Assembly (NCBI RefSeq): GCF_014633365.1
Contig: NC_068351.1
Location: 26,880,366-26,944,365, forward strand
Direction of reading: 5' to 3'
Source: Diospyros lotus
Lineage: Eukaryota; Streptophyta; Magnoliopsida; Ericales; Ebenaceae
DNA: 64,000 nt
Positions within the stretch are counted from its first letter, which is position 1; the number at the start of each line of letters is the position of its first letter. The notes beneath the pieces are model-generated. The model saw only the letters and a list, made by a program, of their open reading frames with translations, was not told the DNA's origin and did not search any database. A program made the translations under genes and the position numbers. Positions 22,041 through 33,049 of this stretch are shown here, piece after piece.

Positions 22041-23159
22041 AATTAACTTTTCATTTTTTTTATTTTTTGGTATTTAAAAAAATATTAAATAAAAATATCA
22101 CAAAAATAATTTAATACATAAAAAAATATAAGAAAAATAAGATTAGGGACGGAAAATGTTTAATGAAGTTTAATTTATATGTATTTAATATCGATTCAAA
22201 ATATATAAAAAAATATCTTTTTTAGTTTTCAAATCCTAAACAAGCTGATTATTGAATTAATATATTAAACAAAGTGCATTTATTAAATGAATAGTTTTCA
22301 AATTAGTTAATATACTTTATAATAGTTCAATAATAAATTATTTTACTTTTACAATTATGAATCTAATTTTGAGTTAGTATCTAAATTACGACTTAAATTT
22401 GATAGTGTGTTGCAAGCGTCATTATTTCTATGAAAACGCTCGTGTTTTGAGTTTCAACACCAATCATTCTCCTACTAACATACTCACCAAAACAAAAAGG
22501 ACAAAACAATTAAATAAACCATACATAAGCCCTCAAACTTCTAAAAAGAGGGCTTGCACGTGCAACGAAAGTTTCAAAAAATGAAGTGAAACATTGTCAG
22601 TCGTCGCAAGCCACCGCAGCCGGCCGTTTTCAAAGATCAGAAGTAAGCATCCGATGCCCTTACCCTCATCGACCAACATACCCAAAAATTAACAAAATCT
22701 AACGGTTGGCTCTTTGTAGATCTATGTTTAAACTTTCGGCCAAACACCTAAATCCCACATATACGTATATATATCATGGATATATACTGGAAAAAATGTG
22801 CTGATGAAACTAAAAGACTTACCTATTTATACATCGAGTTCATTTTCATAATAAAAACGTTGTCGGATCGACGATCGGACGACTAAATATATACATGGCA
22901 TAAATCAGTGATTTAGAAAGGTGTTATTGAGAGAAAATTGAGAGAGAGGGAAAAATTGGTAGGGAAACTTTTGACACCCACCATCGACCCCATTATTTTT
23001 ATATCTAACCCGATCGACATAGGTTGACCTTTCCTTTTAGTAGGCGGATCTGACCCGATCCGCATGCCTTTTTTTTTTAATATAGATATATGTATATATA
23101 TATATATCTTTTTTAAATATTATTATTATTATTATTATTTAGATCAGGATTTTCTCCCG
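22041..23159. other. AT-rich stretch without a gene
   Basis: No credible reading frame. A GA-rich patch (22925-22960), CG-containing sequence (22590-22740) and a TAT trinucleotide run (23115-23142) are present. It could be the body of the CACTA element whose right ends follow, but no left end was found. Confidence 0.5.
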
Positions 23160-24140
23160 TATCTTTCATCTCTAAATTTGTCTCAAAAAATTTCATCTTA
23201 AAATTCGTCTCAAAAATCCGTGTCTAAACTATTATATTTATTGTAGTGTCATTTCATCACAATAAGTATGTTGTCAGAATTTTCATACATATTGTGACAA
23301 ATTAGTTTATCAGAACAAGTCTAAGATCGATTAAATTTTAATTTAATTATTTATTAATACTTGATTCTCCCATTGTACGTCCTTAAAATTTAAAATGTAG
23401 TGTATGTTTAGTATATATTTTATTTATAGAGTTTTATAATATTAAAGTGTAGTGTATTACTAATTAAAATGTAGTGTATATATTATTAATATTACTAATT
23501 AAAATGGAGTGTGTGTTTTATAAAATTTTATATTTAGTTTACATTTTCTAATATATTTTTCATTATATTTTTTATTTTATTATTTATATATTTAAATAAA
23601 CCTTCAATAGACTTTAAATAAATAATTATATTTAATTACTAATTAGAGACGAACAAAAATCCGTCTCAAAATAGAGACGGTAAAAAATCTATCTCAAATT
23701 AGAGATGGATTTTTTACCATCTCTAATTAGAGATAGATTTTTTTTTGTCTCTAAATCCATCTTAAATTAGTGACGAATTTTGAGAAAAAAAAAAATCCTT
23801 CTCTCAAATTTGAGACAGATTTTTTTTCGTCTCAAATTAGAGACGGATTTAGAAGCAGAAAAAAATCTGTATGTAATTAGAGACGGAAAAAAAATCCTTC
23901 TCAAAATAAAGAGACGGATTTTTTCCATCTCTAAATCTGTCTTTAATTTCAAACTAATTTGTTTCCGCTTCTAAATCCGTCTCTATTTTGAGACGAATTT
24001 TTTCTTATCTCAAATTTGAGACAGAGTTTTTTCGTCTCTAAATCTGTATCAAAATAGTTTAGTCTTAAAATTCATCTCTAATTTGAGACAAAAAAATTCG
24101 TATAAAAAATTCGTCTCTAAATTGCTATTTTCTTATAGTG
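23160..24140. mobile_element. CACTA-type subterminal repeats with one or two right ends
   Basis: Many copies of GAGACGGATTTTTT and its complement (GTCTCTAAATCCGTCTC-like) on both strands from 23640 to 24130 form the dense subterminal repeat array typical of CACTA (En/Spm) transposons. The right terminus TTTTCTTATAGTG at 24128-24140 reads CACTATAAGAAAA on the minus strand, followed by TCA. A second terminus-like TTATTGTAGTG ends at 23248, also followed by TCA. No left CACTA end or transposase is visible, so this is a remnant or a non-autonomous form. Confidence 0.65.
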
Positions 24141-24843
24141 TCAACTAATAACATGCTATCGATATATCATTTCAAAACAATTGTCGGTACATACATATTC
24201 GTTCGACACCGATATATTAACCGATATAAACATGAGAAATATATAAGTTTTAACCTATCGGTTGCAATATATGAACCGTTATAGTGAATTGCATACTTTT
24301 CACTAAATCGAACTTTTTGATAAAGAATGAGAGCCAGTTTCATTTACAAACCCATTATTTTTTATTCAAAAAATCGCAAGAAAAATGATAAACTACTCTG
24401 ATATCAGTCAAACTTTTAACATACATTGACCATTAGTTTTTCAAAGATAAGAAAATAAATAAATATCTGGTATGGAGAAAAGCTACATGATCAGCGAAGT
24501 AAATAACAATGGCTTTAATGAAAAGGATTGATGTTGAAACAGGGACAATAGAGAGAGAGAAAGAAATACGAGCCAGAGGAATTGATGGCGAGTGAGAATG
24601 TGCGGGGAAAAAATAAGATAGTATCTTATGCCTAATACAAGCGCGAGCATTTTTGTTTAGTAAAAATTCAAAAGTTTTAGTTTGCAAAAGTTTTCAAACT
24701 GTCATATTTTTGCAAAGTTTAGTGCCGAAAGTCCTATTTTTGCAAATTTCCCAAGGGTTTTTGCGCATAAACCCTAACCGTTAGCTTCGACTCCCAATCC
24801 TCAGCCGCAAGAAAACCTTGTAAACCGTATCGTTTTCGACTGC
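24141..24843. other. Intergenic stretch upstream of the PORR pseudogene
   Basis: AT-rich with no repeat or gene that I can identify. Its right end may hold the old promoter and 5' UTR of the PORR locus. Confidence 0.4.
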
Positions 24844-26548
24844 TTGTTACACACATCCAGCTGTTTTACTTACATAAAAGCAGCTGTTAAATCTTGGTTG
24901 AGCTCACATTTTATCTATCCATGCATAATCTCTTTCCAAGATAATCCCATAAGACAATTTTGGAGCCCAGATTGTTCATCTCTCCGCCCAGAACATCACC
25001 GTCTATTTCTTCTCTACCCTTGTTTATCTTGTACAAATCATCTATCCTTGCAAAACCGAAGCTTTCTTCAAAAACCTATATTGGTCTGTCAAGGGAAGAC
25101 TCGGAGAAAACACCCTTTCTGAGTAAAAGCTTTGGTTTGCAAGACAAAATTGTTCCTTCGGGTAATCTAGGAAATGCCCGCGTACCGTTTGGTTGAATAA
25201 GAGCTGCTGCGGTCAGAAGAAGAAAAGAACGTGTTTTTGATAATGTGATACAGAGGGCAAGAAGGTTAAATTGGTCATGAAGATTAGGAAGATTCTAGTG
25301 AGTCAACCCAATAGGATAATAGCACTTCGTGACCTGGGTAGGTATAGGATAGCATTGGGTCTCCAGAAAAGGCGGCGATTTATTGCCCTGTTGAGAAAAT
25401 TTCCAGCGGTTTTTGAGATTGTGGAAGAAGTCGCGTACTCACTTCAGTTCAAATTGACACCTGAGGCCCAAAGGCTTTATTTGGACGAGATGAGGATTAG
25501 GAATGAGATGGAGGATATTTTGGTTGTTAAGCTGCAAAAATTGTTGATGTGTCGTCAGAGAAGCGCATTCTTTTGGAGAAGATTGCCCATTTAAAGACTG
25601 ATTTTGGGCTTCCTTTAGAATTCCAGGACACAATATTGGGTACCCCCAATATTTTAAGGTTGTTATTACCGGGCGAGGCCCAGCTCTGGAACTTACTGAC
25701 TGGGATCCTGAATTTTCTGTTTCTTCAGCTGAGCTTGCAGAGGAAGAAAACCGGACTAGAGAGCTAGACGCAAATGATTTGATAATTGAAAGACCACCGA
25801 AGTTCAATAGAGTGAAGCTACCCAGGGGTCTCAATCTTTCCAAAGGTGAGATGAGAAGGATTTGTCAATTTAGAGTAGAGACATGCCATGTATATCGCCT
25901 TACTCTGATTTCTCTGCATTGAAGTCTGGTACTCTAGAGAATGAAGAACATGCTTGTGGTGTGGTTCATGAAATCTTGAGCCTCACTGTTGAGAAGAGAA
26001 CTCTTGTTGACCACCTCACTCATTTTCGAGATGAGTTTAGATTCTCACAGCAGCTAAGGGGGATGTTGATAAGGCATCCTGATATGTTCTATGTCTCTTT
26101 GAAAGGGGATAGGGATTCGGTCTTCCTCAGGGAAGCATATCATGACTCACAATTGATTGAGAAGGATCGGTTATTGCTCATCAAAGAGAAGCTCCGTTCG
26201 CTTGTTGCTGTTCCACGATTCGCAAGGAGGACAGCTCCTGGACCCAATGAAGATGGAGCAGAGGGAACGGATGAGCCAGCAGATGGAAGTGGTGGTGAGG
26301 ATGGAGAAGAATGGTCTGATATTGATGATGCAGTAAGTGATGACTTTGATGATGATGAAGATGGGGAGGAATTCGAGGATGACTGGAGTGATGAGGATGA
26401 TGAAATTCCCCCAGACTTTGATGAGGATGGGGGAAGTGTGTACTCTGGAGTTAGCCAATCAACCGAGCGGGTGGATAACAAGACAAAGGATGAAGAAAAG
26501 GTGCTTCTCCCTGTGTTTCCCGATGGTTGGCCTAGGGATCGCTGGTGA
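24844..26548 (+). pseudogene. PORR-domain (WTF1-like) organelle RNA-binding protein gene, broken by indels
   Basis: PORR proteins bind RNA in chloroplasts or mitochondria and act in group II intron splicing. The visible blocks RRRKERVFDNVIQ, LRDLGRYRIALGLQKRRRF, LLRKFPAVFEIVEE, KRILLEKIAHLKTDFGLPLE, RPPKFNRVKLPRGLNLSKGE and EILSLTVEKRTLVDHLTHFR are typical of the domain, and the C-terminal tail from about 26220 is strongly acidic (Asp/Glu-rich), ending at TGA 26546-26548. The frame is broken by TGA 25194-25196, a -1 near 25268, a -1 near 25552, a -4 near 25637, and a +5 tandem duplication TAGAG-TAGAG at 25871-25880. The last three sum to zero, so the final third is back in the earlier frame. 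An N-terminal transit peptide cannot be placed. Sequence between the breaks is well kept, so decay is recent or some breaks are assembly errors. Confidence 0.85.
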
Positions 26549-28640
26549 AAGTTCTGGGAATTTGACTTGTTATTTTCAATGCCCCACGTCCAGCTGGGGA
26601 ACATTCAGTGAAAGGCCACGGAGGGTGGTGCTCTATCCTTCTTGGAGGGAAACTGCACTTTGCTGCCTGGATGTGCATCTCTAATGTGATTCATACTGGA
26701 TTTTCTTCCTCAGATAGGTACAGAGTAGTGGGCAAGAATGAGTCAAGCTCAAGTATCATATGCAAATATTACATTTTGTTATTTTGATGGAAGTGGATCA
26801 AATTTTTTACTTATTCATGGTGTGTCTACAATATAACATTTTGTATGGCCCTTGTATCTGTAAGCGTGTTCTGATGTGCAATGAAAATATGGTTGTATCC
26901 ATAAGCTATTTTCAGTATCTTGGCAATTTAGAGTTGTCCTGTGCTGCATTTTGTTCTTTTTCAGTATCCATAAGTTTGGTTAAACTCAAAACAGGTTTAG
27001 ATGTATGGAGGATGAAAATGATCTTCTAAGGCATGAAAGTTTTCTCCTAAAGAATTGAAAATAATGATGATAATTAGAATAAATTATGATGCCTCTAGCA
27101 AAATATTAGCGGTTTAACAGTGAACAATTTTGATTGCTCAAACACCCCTCCCCCAAAACATGTGCAAGCTGAGTATGTTCTCGGGGCTGGTAAACACCTT
27201 ACTTCTTCTCAATTGTTCTTGTTCTGATCTCTCAAAAGTAGCAAGAAAAGAAATCATTAAATCAATTAGTTTTTGCTTCTAAGTAGCTTATATAGGAGAA
27301 AATTTTAAGCAATAATTAACTTATCAATAACAAATATATGAACTTTTTGCAATTGTTATTTGGTGTTGAAACTTAAAGAATGAGTGTAATGATTTGGCTG
27401 GCTCCCTTCCATGCAAGGTTAGCTTTGATCTCTACTGAGTTTTACATATTAAGATCACCAATACAATATGAGACTAGCAGTAACATTAGAAGCACATCCC
27501 GAAGAGACTTGCCAGTTTTGAAAAATCCCTGATCATATTTCTGGATAACAGAAGATAAAGTCATTCATAAATGACTAATGGGCTAGAATTCATATAGCCA
27601 ACCCCACATAGCCAGATAAAGAATTGATACATTGTTATATAATTCTTATTAACACTAGTTTTATATTTCCAGTTTCTTATTTGGCATTTCTTTCCTTCTC
27701 AATTTTTTGGCCAATGTGAGGCAAACTGGAGTACTTCAGCCTCCAACTTAGTTCATGGCGCTTCCTATAGTGGATGCTTTTGAATAGCTTCAGCCTAGTG
27801 GTTCCAGACCCTGTATAAAATCAAGCAAGCTGTCCAATATTACCCTTTGATTTGGTATCTTTTTGTAGTATAGTGTATTATCTATTCAGATTTCTGTCTA
27901 TCTCTGGCTTTATACTTACCAAATCTTATCCTGAAACTCTGTTTCCATAATTGACTCAACTGTTGAGCCAAAGTGAGGGGACCTCAGGTTATCCAAAATC
28001 AAGCATCCCAACAAAGAAGATTTTCAGCATTGTTTCCTTCTTAACTCTCTAGTGGATGCAGGTAGGAGTGGTGTTATGGGTATAAACCCAATGTCAAAGT
28101 GGGAAAAGATACATAGTATTTATACATATAATATGGTTTGATTTGGACAGAATGCTAAGAAAGTTCCATTATATGCCAATCCTCCCACACCCCCTATTCC
28201 CTCATTTCCACTTAAAAAAGGTTTAAGTTACTTTCAGGAAAGGTCAGGGGTGAGACGCGGCACAACTCAAGTACTAGGACTTCTGTGCAGCACAAATGGA
28301 AAGGCACATGTTTCACCTAAAACAATTGGAGACAAACCCTAGCGGAATAGTTTGGTAGAATTATCTGTTATACTGTTCACAAAGCAAGGTTCTAAGATGA
28401 AATGCATCAGGAAAGATTAGCGATGAGCTTAAAGGTGTGATTGGTATACAGAATTTTTCATTTTTATTCGATAATACGAATATTATGGTGGGACAGGGAT
28501 ATTGAGCACGTGATCCAAGTTGGGACAGATTTGTAGAGATTGGAAACAAACTGGCAGGAATTGTTCTTACAAGGGGGAAATGTGATAGTTTATGGATATG
28601 GCTGAGATGCCTAAGCTGCTTTATTCCTTTGTTCACTATG
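26549..28640. other. Noncoding stretch between the PORR pseudogene and the miR477-like locus
   Basis: The first 400 bases may be old 3' UTR of the PORR gene (AT-rich, AATGAAAATATGG near 26880). The rest has no recognisable gene, repeat or transposon end. ORFs here are short and have no family resemblance. Confidence 0.4.
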
Positions 28641-28804
28641 GCTGACTTGCAAAGTCTTCGAGAGCGAAATTCTTGTGTGTCTAGGATTAGATTAAGGGGC
28701 CCTTGGAGGAATCAAAGAGTCTGGTTTTGCCACTGAAAGAGATATGAAGGTCCCACGGCACCTTCTGGCTCGCTTCTCTTCCCAAATTGCTGCCATTCTG
28801 CGAC

Positions 28805-28813
28805 CTATAAATA
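28805..28813 (+). promoter_or_regulatory. TATA box of the miR477-like primary transcript
   Basis: CTATAAATA in the context GACCTATAAATAGGG. It lies about 80 bases before the first hairpin, so a start site near 28835-28845 would give a short 5' leader, as in many plant MIR genes. Confidence 0.65.
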
Positions 28814-28887
28814 GGGCTCTTACCCCTCATCAAGAACAATCAAGGCAGCATAGACAGCGATAGATGTCTGAGTTCGTGAATGAACTT

Positions 28888-29005
28888 CAAGGCATTGGTT
28901 GTTACCTCTCCCTCAAGGGCTTCTAATCTAGCCATTTGAAGTCTCATTGACATGCAGTGCGGCAGGCTAAAAGCCCTTGGGGGAGTTGTAACAAGTCTTG
29001 CCTTG
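28888..29005 (+). ncRNA. MIR477: miR477-like precursor hairpin 1
   Basis: The arms 28888-28926 and 28966-29005 form a long stem: CAAGGCA, TTGTTAC, CTCCC, CAAGGGCTT and TA pair in register, with small internal mismatches and a loop of about 40 bases. The 5' arm at 28906-28925 reads CTCTCCCTCAAGGGCTTCTA, the signature of plant miR477 (family consensus from memory, approximately CTCCCTCAAGGGCTTC). The 5' arm gives the expected mature strand; the 3' arm carries AAGCCCTTGGGGGAG as star strand. Stem length and mismatch pattern satisfy plant MIRNA criteria by eye. Published targets of the family differ between species, so none is claimed here. Confidence 0.85.
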
Positions 29006-29051
29006 CTATGAAAAGGGAGAGCTCCCATTCAGCGCCTAGTCCTACCGGGGC

Positions 29052-29139
29052 AGCCTTTGCTCTCTCTCCCTCAAAGGCTTCCACTACTTACACCTGAAAA
29101 GGTTAATAGGCGGGAGCCTAGGGGGAGAGCGAGCAAGTT
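29052..29139 (+). ncRNA. MIR477: miR477-like precursor hairpin 2
   Basis: The arms 29052-29084 and 29110-29139 pair (TTTGCTC, CTCTCC, AGGCT, CC, with a few bulges) around a loop of about 25 bases. The 5' arm at 29065-29084 reads TCTCCCTCAAAGGCTTCCAC, the other common miR477 variant. It starts about 45 bases after hairpin 1 on the same strand, so one primary transcript probably yields both. The two mature sequences differ at several positions, so they may prefer different targets (inference). Confidence 0.82.
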
Positions 29140-31147
29140 GTCGCGATCATTTTTTCCCAAGCTTAATTCTTCCAATGCATCCATGATATTGTGACCTTCA
29201 CTGCAGCTTTCCTTGCTTTGTTTTGTGCCTTATGGTATGTTTCCTATTATCACCAAGTGCAGTTCCATGTACATCTAACAGAAATGAGTAATCTAGCCAG
29301 CTTAACTCCAGATTGATTTTTTCAAAAATATCAGTCGTTAATTAGCATCACAGAAGCTTGCTGATTGACAGATTTAATTTCTTGGTGACATAGAACTGAG
29401 ATTGTATCCTTGGAGTTGGATCGGAACCTAGGTTTGCATCTCTGAAGATGATCCACCCATGCATGCATATCTAGTAATATATATTTCTCTAAACAGCGGC
29501 ATCTTCAACTTGAAGGAATTAGCAGTCGATATATAATTTAGTTGCAGTTGGCCATGCAGGCACCGCACCGGCGGACAGCCTCCATCCTCATGCATCTTAA
29601 TTTATATATGCTTTTGATTTATTCATTTGTACAAGCTGCAGCTTTGAGGTAAAACACTATGTATATAATATATGATCATAATTACACTTCTGTCAAATAT
29701 ATTGCAATGCATACAAATTGTTGGTTGAATTACATATATAAACTTATACATATATATATATATAAGTTTTTCTACAAAATTTCTCTACCTAACACTTTAA
29801 AACGACGTAGTTATAATACGTAGTAAATAACCCTCCCATTCTATCTAGTCAGTAATAATCTGTTTCTGAAATAAAGCCAAAAAAAAAGAAAAAAGAAATG
29901 CAAGAGTCCAGTCCCCATTGCTTTGCCTCCTTCGCTCGTCACATTCTCCCCTTCTCCCCCGCTCGTCTGCATGTGCCTGTGCAACTAGTGTGATGCCTCT
30001 GATTCAAGTATTTCTTTGTCTTTTCTCTTATCTCTCCCATCCCTAAATAAAACCCTTCTTCTCCAAAACTATAAAAAAATTCCTTCCGACTAGGCCACCT
30101 CCTTCGCCAAGCCACTTTATTTGCAGCATTTTCTCCTTTCTTGCACAGTCTTTGCCAAAATATTTTCTATTTTTTTTAATTTGATTAGTGTATATGAAAT
30201 TGAAACTATCAATTTTTTAGTTGAATTAGGATGATTTTAGATTCTATAGCTAGCCTTCTAGTTTAATTTACAAACTCAATTGGATTTTGTGGGTTTCTTA
30301 AGAAAAAAAAAATTGAGTAATAAATGAATGATTCAGAATTTGGGCTTAGGATGCTTTTAGATTGTACTCCTTAAGGATAATTCATGAACACAAATAGATT
30401 TGTGTATTTAAAAAAATTGCTTGACAAATGAATGATTAAAAATTTGGGGCTGATTATTCTAATGATTTTTTTTTTTTTTTTTTAACTTTCAGATATAAAA
30501 CTAGTTCTTTAAGCATTTCTTTGGATTTCATGCATATAATACAGCAAGGTTCTGCTGCTTCTGATGGGGACATATTATCTATATATGTATGGGTTTGAAA
30601 GGATAAATACCATATCTTTGTTCCTTGAAATATCATATCATGTATTAACACACCCATAATTACATGCTAAGGGAGAAGCAACTCTTTATATAATTGCAGT
30701 TTATAGCAGCAGAAAAATAATCTCAAAACATGTCCATGTGTTTCCACATTATCGTTGTCATCATAATATATATCTCAGACACAAGTAGATGTTGTTGCAC
30801 TGGCGGCTAGCTGCTGGTGCTGGTTGAGATCTTAATGTAGCTTTGAAAATTCTTATGGTTTTAACTTGAAAGCTATTGTTGTCTCATATCTTGTTGGCAA
30901 TTCATCTTCTAATCTGTTTTTAACCTTTGATTTAATGATGATTTATCTGCAGGGATGCTTATGAAGCTTATCTCTCTCTCACACACACACACATATATAT
31001 ATTCATTCTTAAGGATGCATGCATCACTAAAGCTTTATAGCAAATCTCATTAGCTACAAGTTATAGTGCCAGCTTGTATTTATGGAAAATAATTACATTA
31101 TTTATGGAAAAGAGATTTAAAAATTAAATTAGTGGCCATATAAAATG
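29140..31147. other. Noncoding stretch downstream of the miR477-like locus
   Basis: No gene or transposon end recognised. Contains T and A runs (30470-30483), short TA and CA microsatellites (29745-29764, 30975-31000) and pyrimidine-rich sequence at 29925-30150 that could be a promoter or leader of an undetected gene. I checked by eye for other common plant microRNA cores and saw none. Confidence 0.35.
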
Positions 31148-31152
31148 TATAG

Positions 31153-32793
31153 TGTAGTGAGGAAAAGCTAGAGTCGAGGCAAAGCGAGGTTGACAGCTAA
31201 CAGAAGTCTACTGGTGGAGATAGGCGTTGAATGGCTTCGGTCCTCGATATACTGACCGAGGTTGTAGATGGACCTCTGGGGGCATTCTCAGGAGCTCCTA
31301 GAAGTGGCCTTCAATGTGCTTAGGGCGTATCTGCACTCACAGGCACAAGTTAGAAGGCACGCAGGGATTCCTCACCCATATATGTCTTCCGATGCTTAAC
31401 TCAGTTCCAATAGAAAAGCAGTTCAATAGACAAGTGAAGCATGCTATTATTGAATAGGGAACAATTATACATTTCCTGACGAGAGAGAGTCGATCACGAT
31501 ATTATTACGGGATACCGAGGATGGACCTGCACGTTAACGGTAACCAAACGAGATTAAGAGGAATCCCTCCCGAAGAGCCCGGCTCTCCAAAAAAAGGTGG
31601 GCCTCATGTGGGCTGCCGAAACAGGGTCTCAATCCCTAAGGGACTTTCCCAAGCGCAACTTCAGGCTTAGCAAATGATGCCTATTGACATAGTCGGCTAA
31701 ACTATAAACATGGCTCCTAAGATACAATTAGATGTTGCTTTGGCATTATGTATGCTGCATGTGACGCATTAGAATACTATGGGTATCTTCACAAAGGCCT
31801 GATGCTTGTCCACGCAAGCTTCCATTGGAAAACATAATGAAAAGCTATAGGAGATAAGGGCATGAAGGTGGGGTCCACTATGCGCTTGGAAGGCCACTCA
31901 CTCCAAATGAGCATGCGAGCGCATTATACGAGCATATTGGCCATATAGCTATACTTCTGGCCATAAGTAAACATACAGGCCATATGTTATATATACATAT
32001 ATTCACTGGCTATATTAATATACAAGATGGGAAGGTATGGGGCAAAGATGAGCTCGCTACGTGGCGTCCCACGGAGAGAAAACCTCTCGGGAAGGCTTCT
32101 TCCCGAGAGGGGAATCGCCGAGAGGCCATAAGCCTCTTCGGGAGAGACCACTGAGAGAGAGAGAGAGAGAGATGCGGATAGAAGATGAGGGCGAGAGGTT
32201 GCTGCAGAGGGGCCAGCATCGCCGAAGGCTGCCATGCTCGGCGAGAGAGCTGCTCTCCGAGAAATACAGGTATTCTTCGAGAGGACCTACGTTGTTGCTT
32301 CTTTGCCAGGGGACACTTACCTTGCTGAGAGAGCTGATGGCCCTTGCCATCTCTCCGAGAGAAAAACCAACGAGAGCGGGGCCTCTCCGAGAGACCTCCG
32401 CAGCTTACCGAGAGGAGAAGACTCCTCTCCGAGAGAGGAAAATCTCTCTCGGAGAGAGATTGACAGAGAGAACGCGCGCGAGAGAGATTTAGAGAGAGAA
32501 CGGGAAGGAGCCAGCCCATGAACAGTGGGCCCCTTCAACTTTGCCTTCTTCTCTTTATACACCCCTTGGATTTCTCCTTTATTACACTTTCACCGCTCCC
32601 CTAAGCTTTGCCTTATGCCACTTTTGCCCTTTAAATTCTATATTATTCATTTGGTCTCTGATTTAAATAATTTCTTCGCCGTTCAACCACAATTTTTTCT
32701 AGAGATTGAAACCTGAGCTTGGGGACCACTTCTGAGGCTCGCCCGCCTAGGCCTTAATGATCAAAATACTCCTAGGTGGATACTCAAAAATTC
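31153..32793 (+). repeat. Candidate solo LTR flanked by TATAG
   Basis: TATAG flanks both sides (31148-31152 and 32794-32798). The segment starts TGTAGTGAGGAAAAGC and has TCTTCCGATGCTTAACTCAG near 31385, similar to a phrase common in the U3 of some plant Ty3/gypsy LTRs. A TATA-like TTTATACACC is at about 32555, 240 bases from the right end, as expected for an LTR. The right end reads AAAATTC, not CA, which weakens the call. The GAGAGA-rich part (32080-32515) gives long open frames on both strands from low-complexity sequence only. Confidence 0.5.
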
Positions 32794-33049
32794 TATAGCA
32801 CAACAATATGTAGAATTCTAGTCAAAAGAAATAAAGACACACAAATAAAAATATGGACATGTCAATGAAATTAATCCTGAAATGTTTTCAAAATCAAAGG
32901 AATTATAGTCCTTACATAACTATCACAAACTAATTGCTGAATACAAACTCTCAAAATGACAAAATAATATACATATAAAATATCAAAATGTTATAACTAA
33001 CAAAAAACTAAGTTCAATTATTTAAATTGTACCCTTGTCTTTTGACATC

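Noticed and set aside
26140..26604. Minus-strand Ser-rich ORF of 154 codons
   Set aside because: It is the complement of the acidic C-terminal coding part of the PORR pseudogene.
28840..29028. Minus-strand ORF of 62 codons
   Set aside because: It is the complement of miR477-like hairpin 1; no family resemblance.
31987..32562. Six overlapping ORFs of 80-169 codons
   Set aside because: Caused by a GAGAGA-rich tract inside a candidate LTR; translations are Arg/Glu/Ser repeats.
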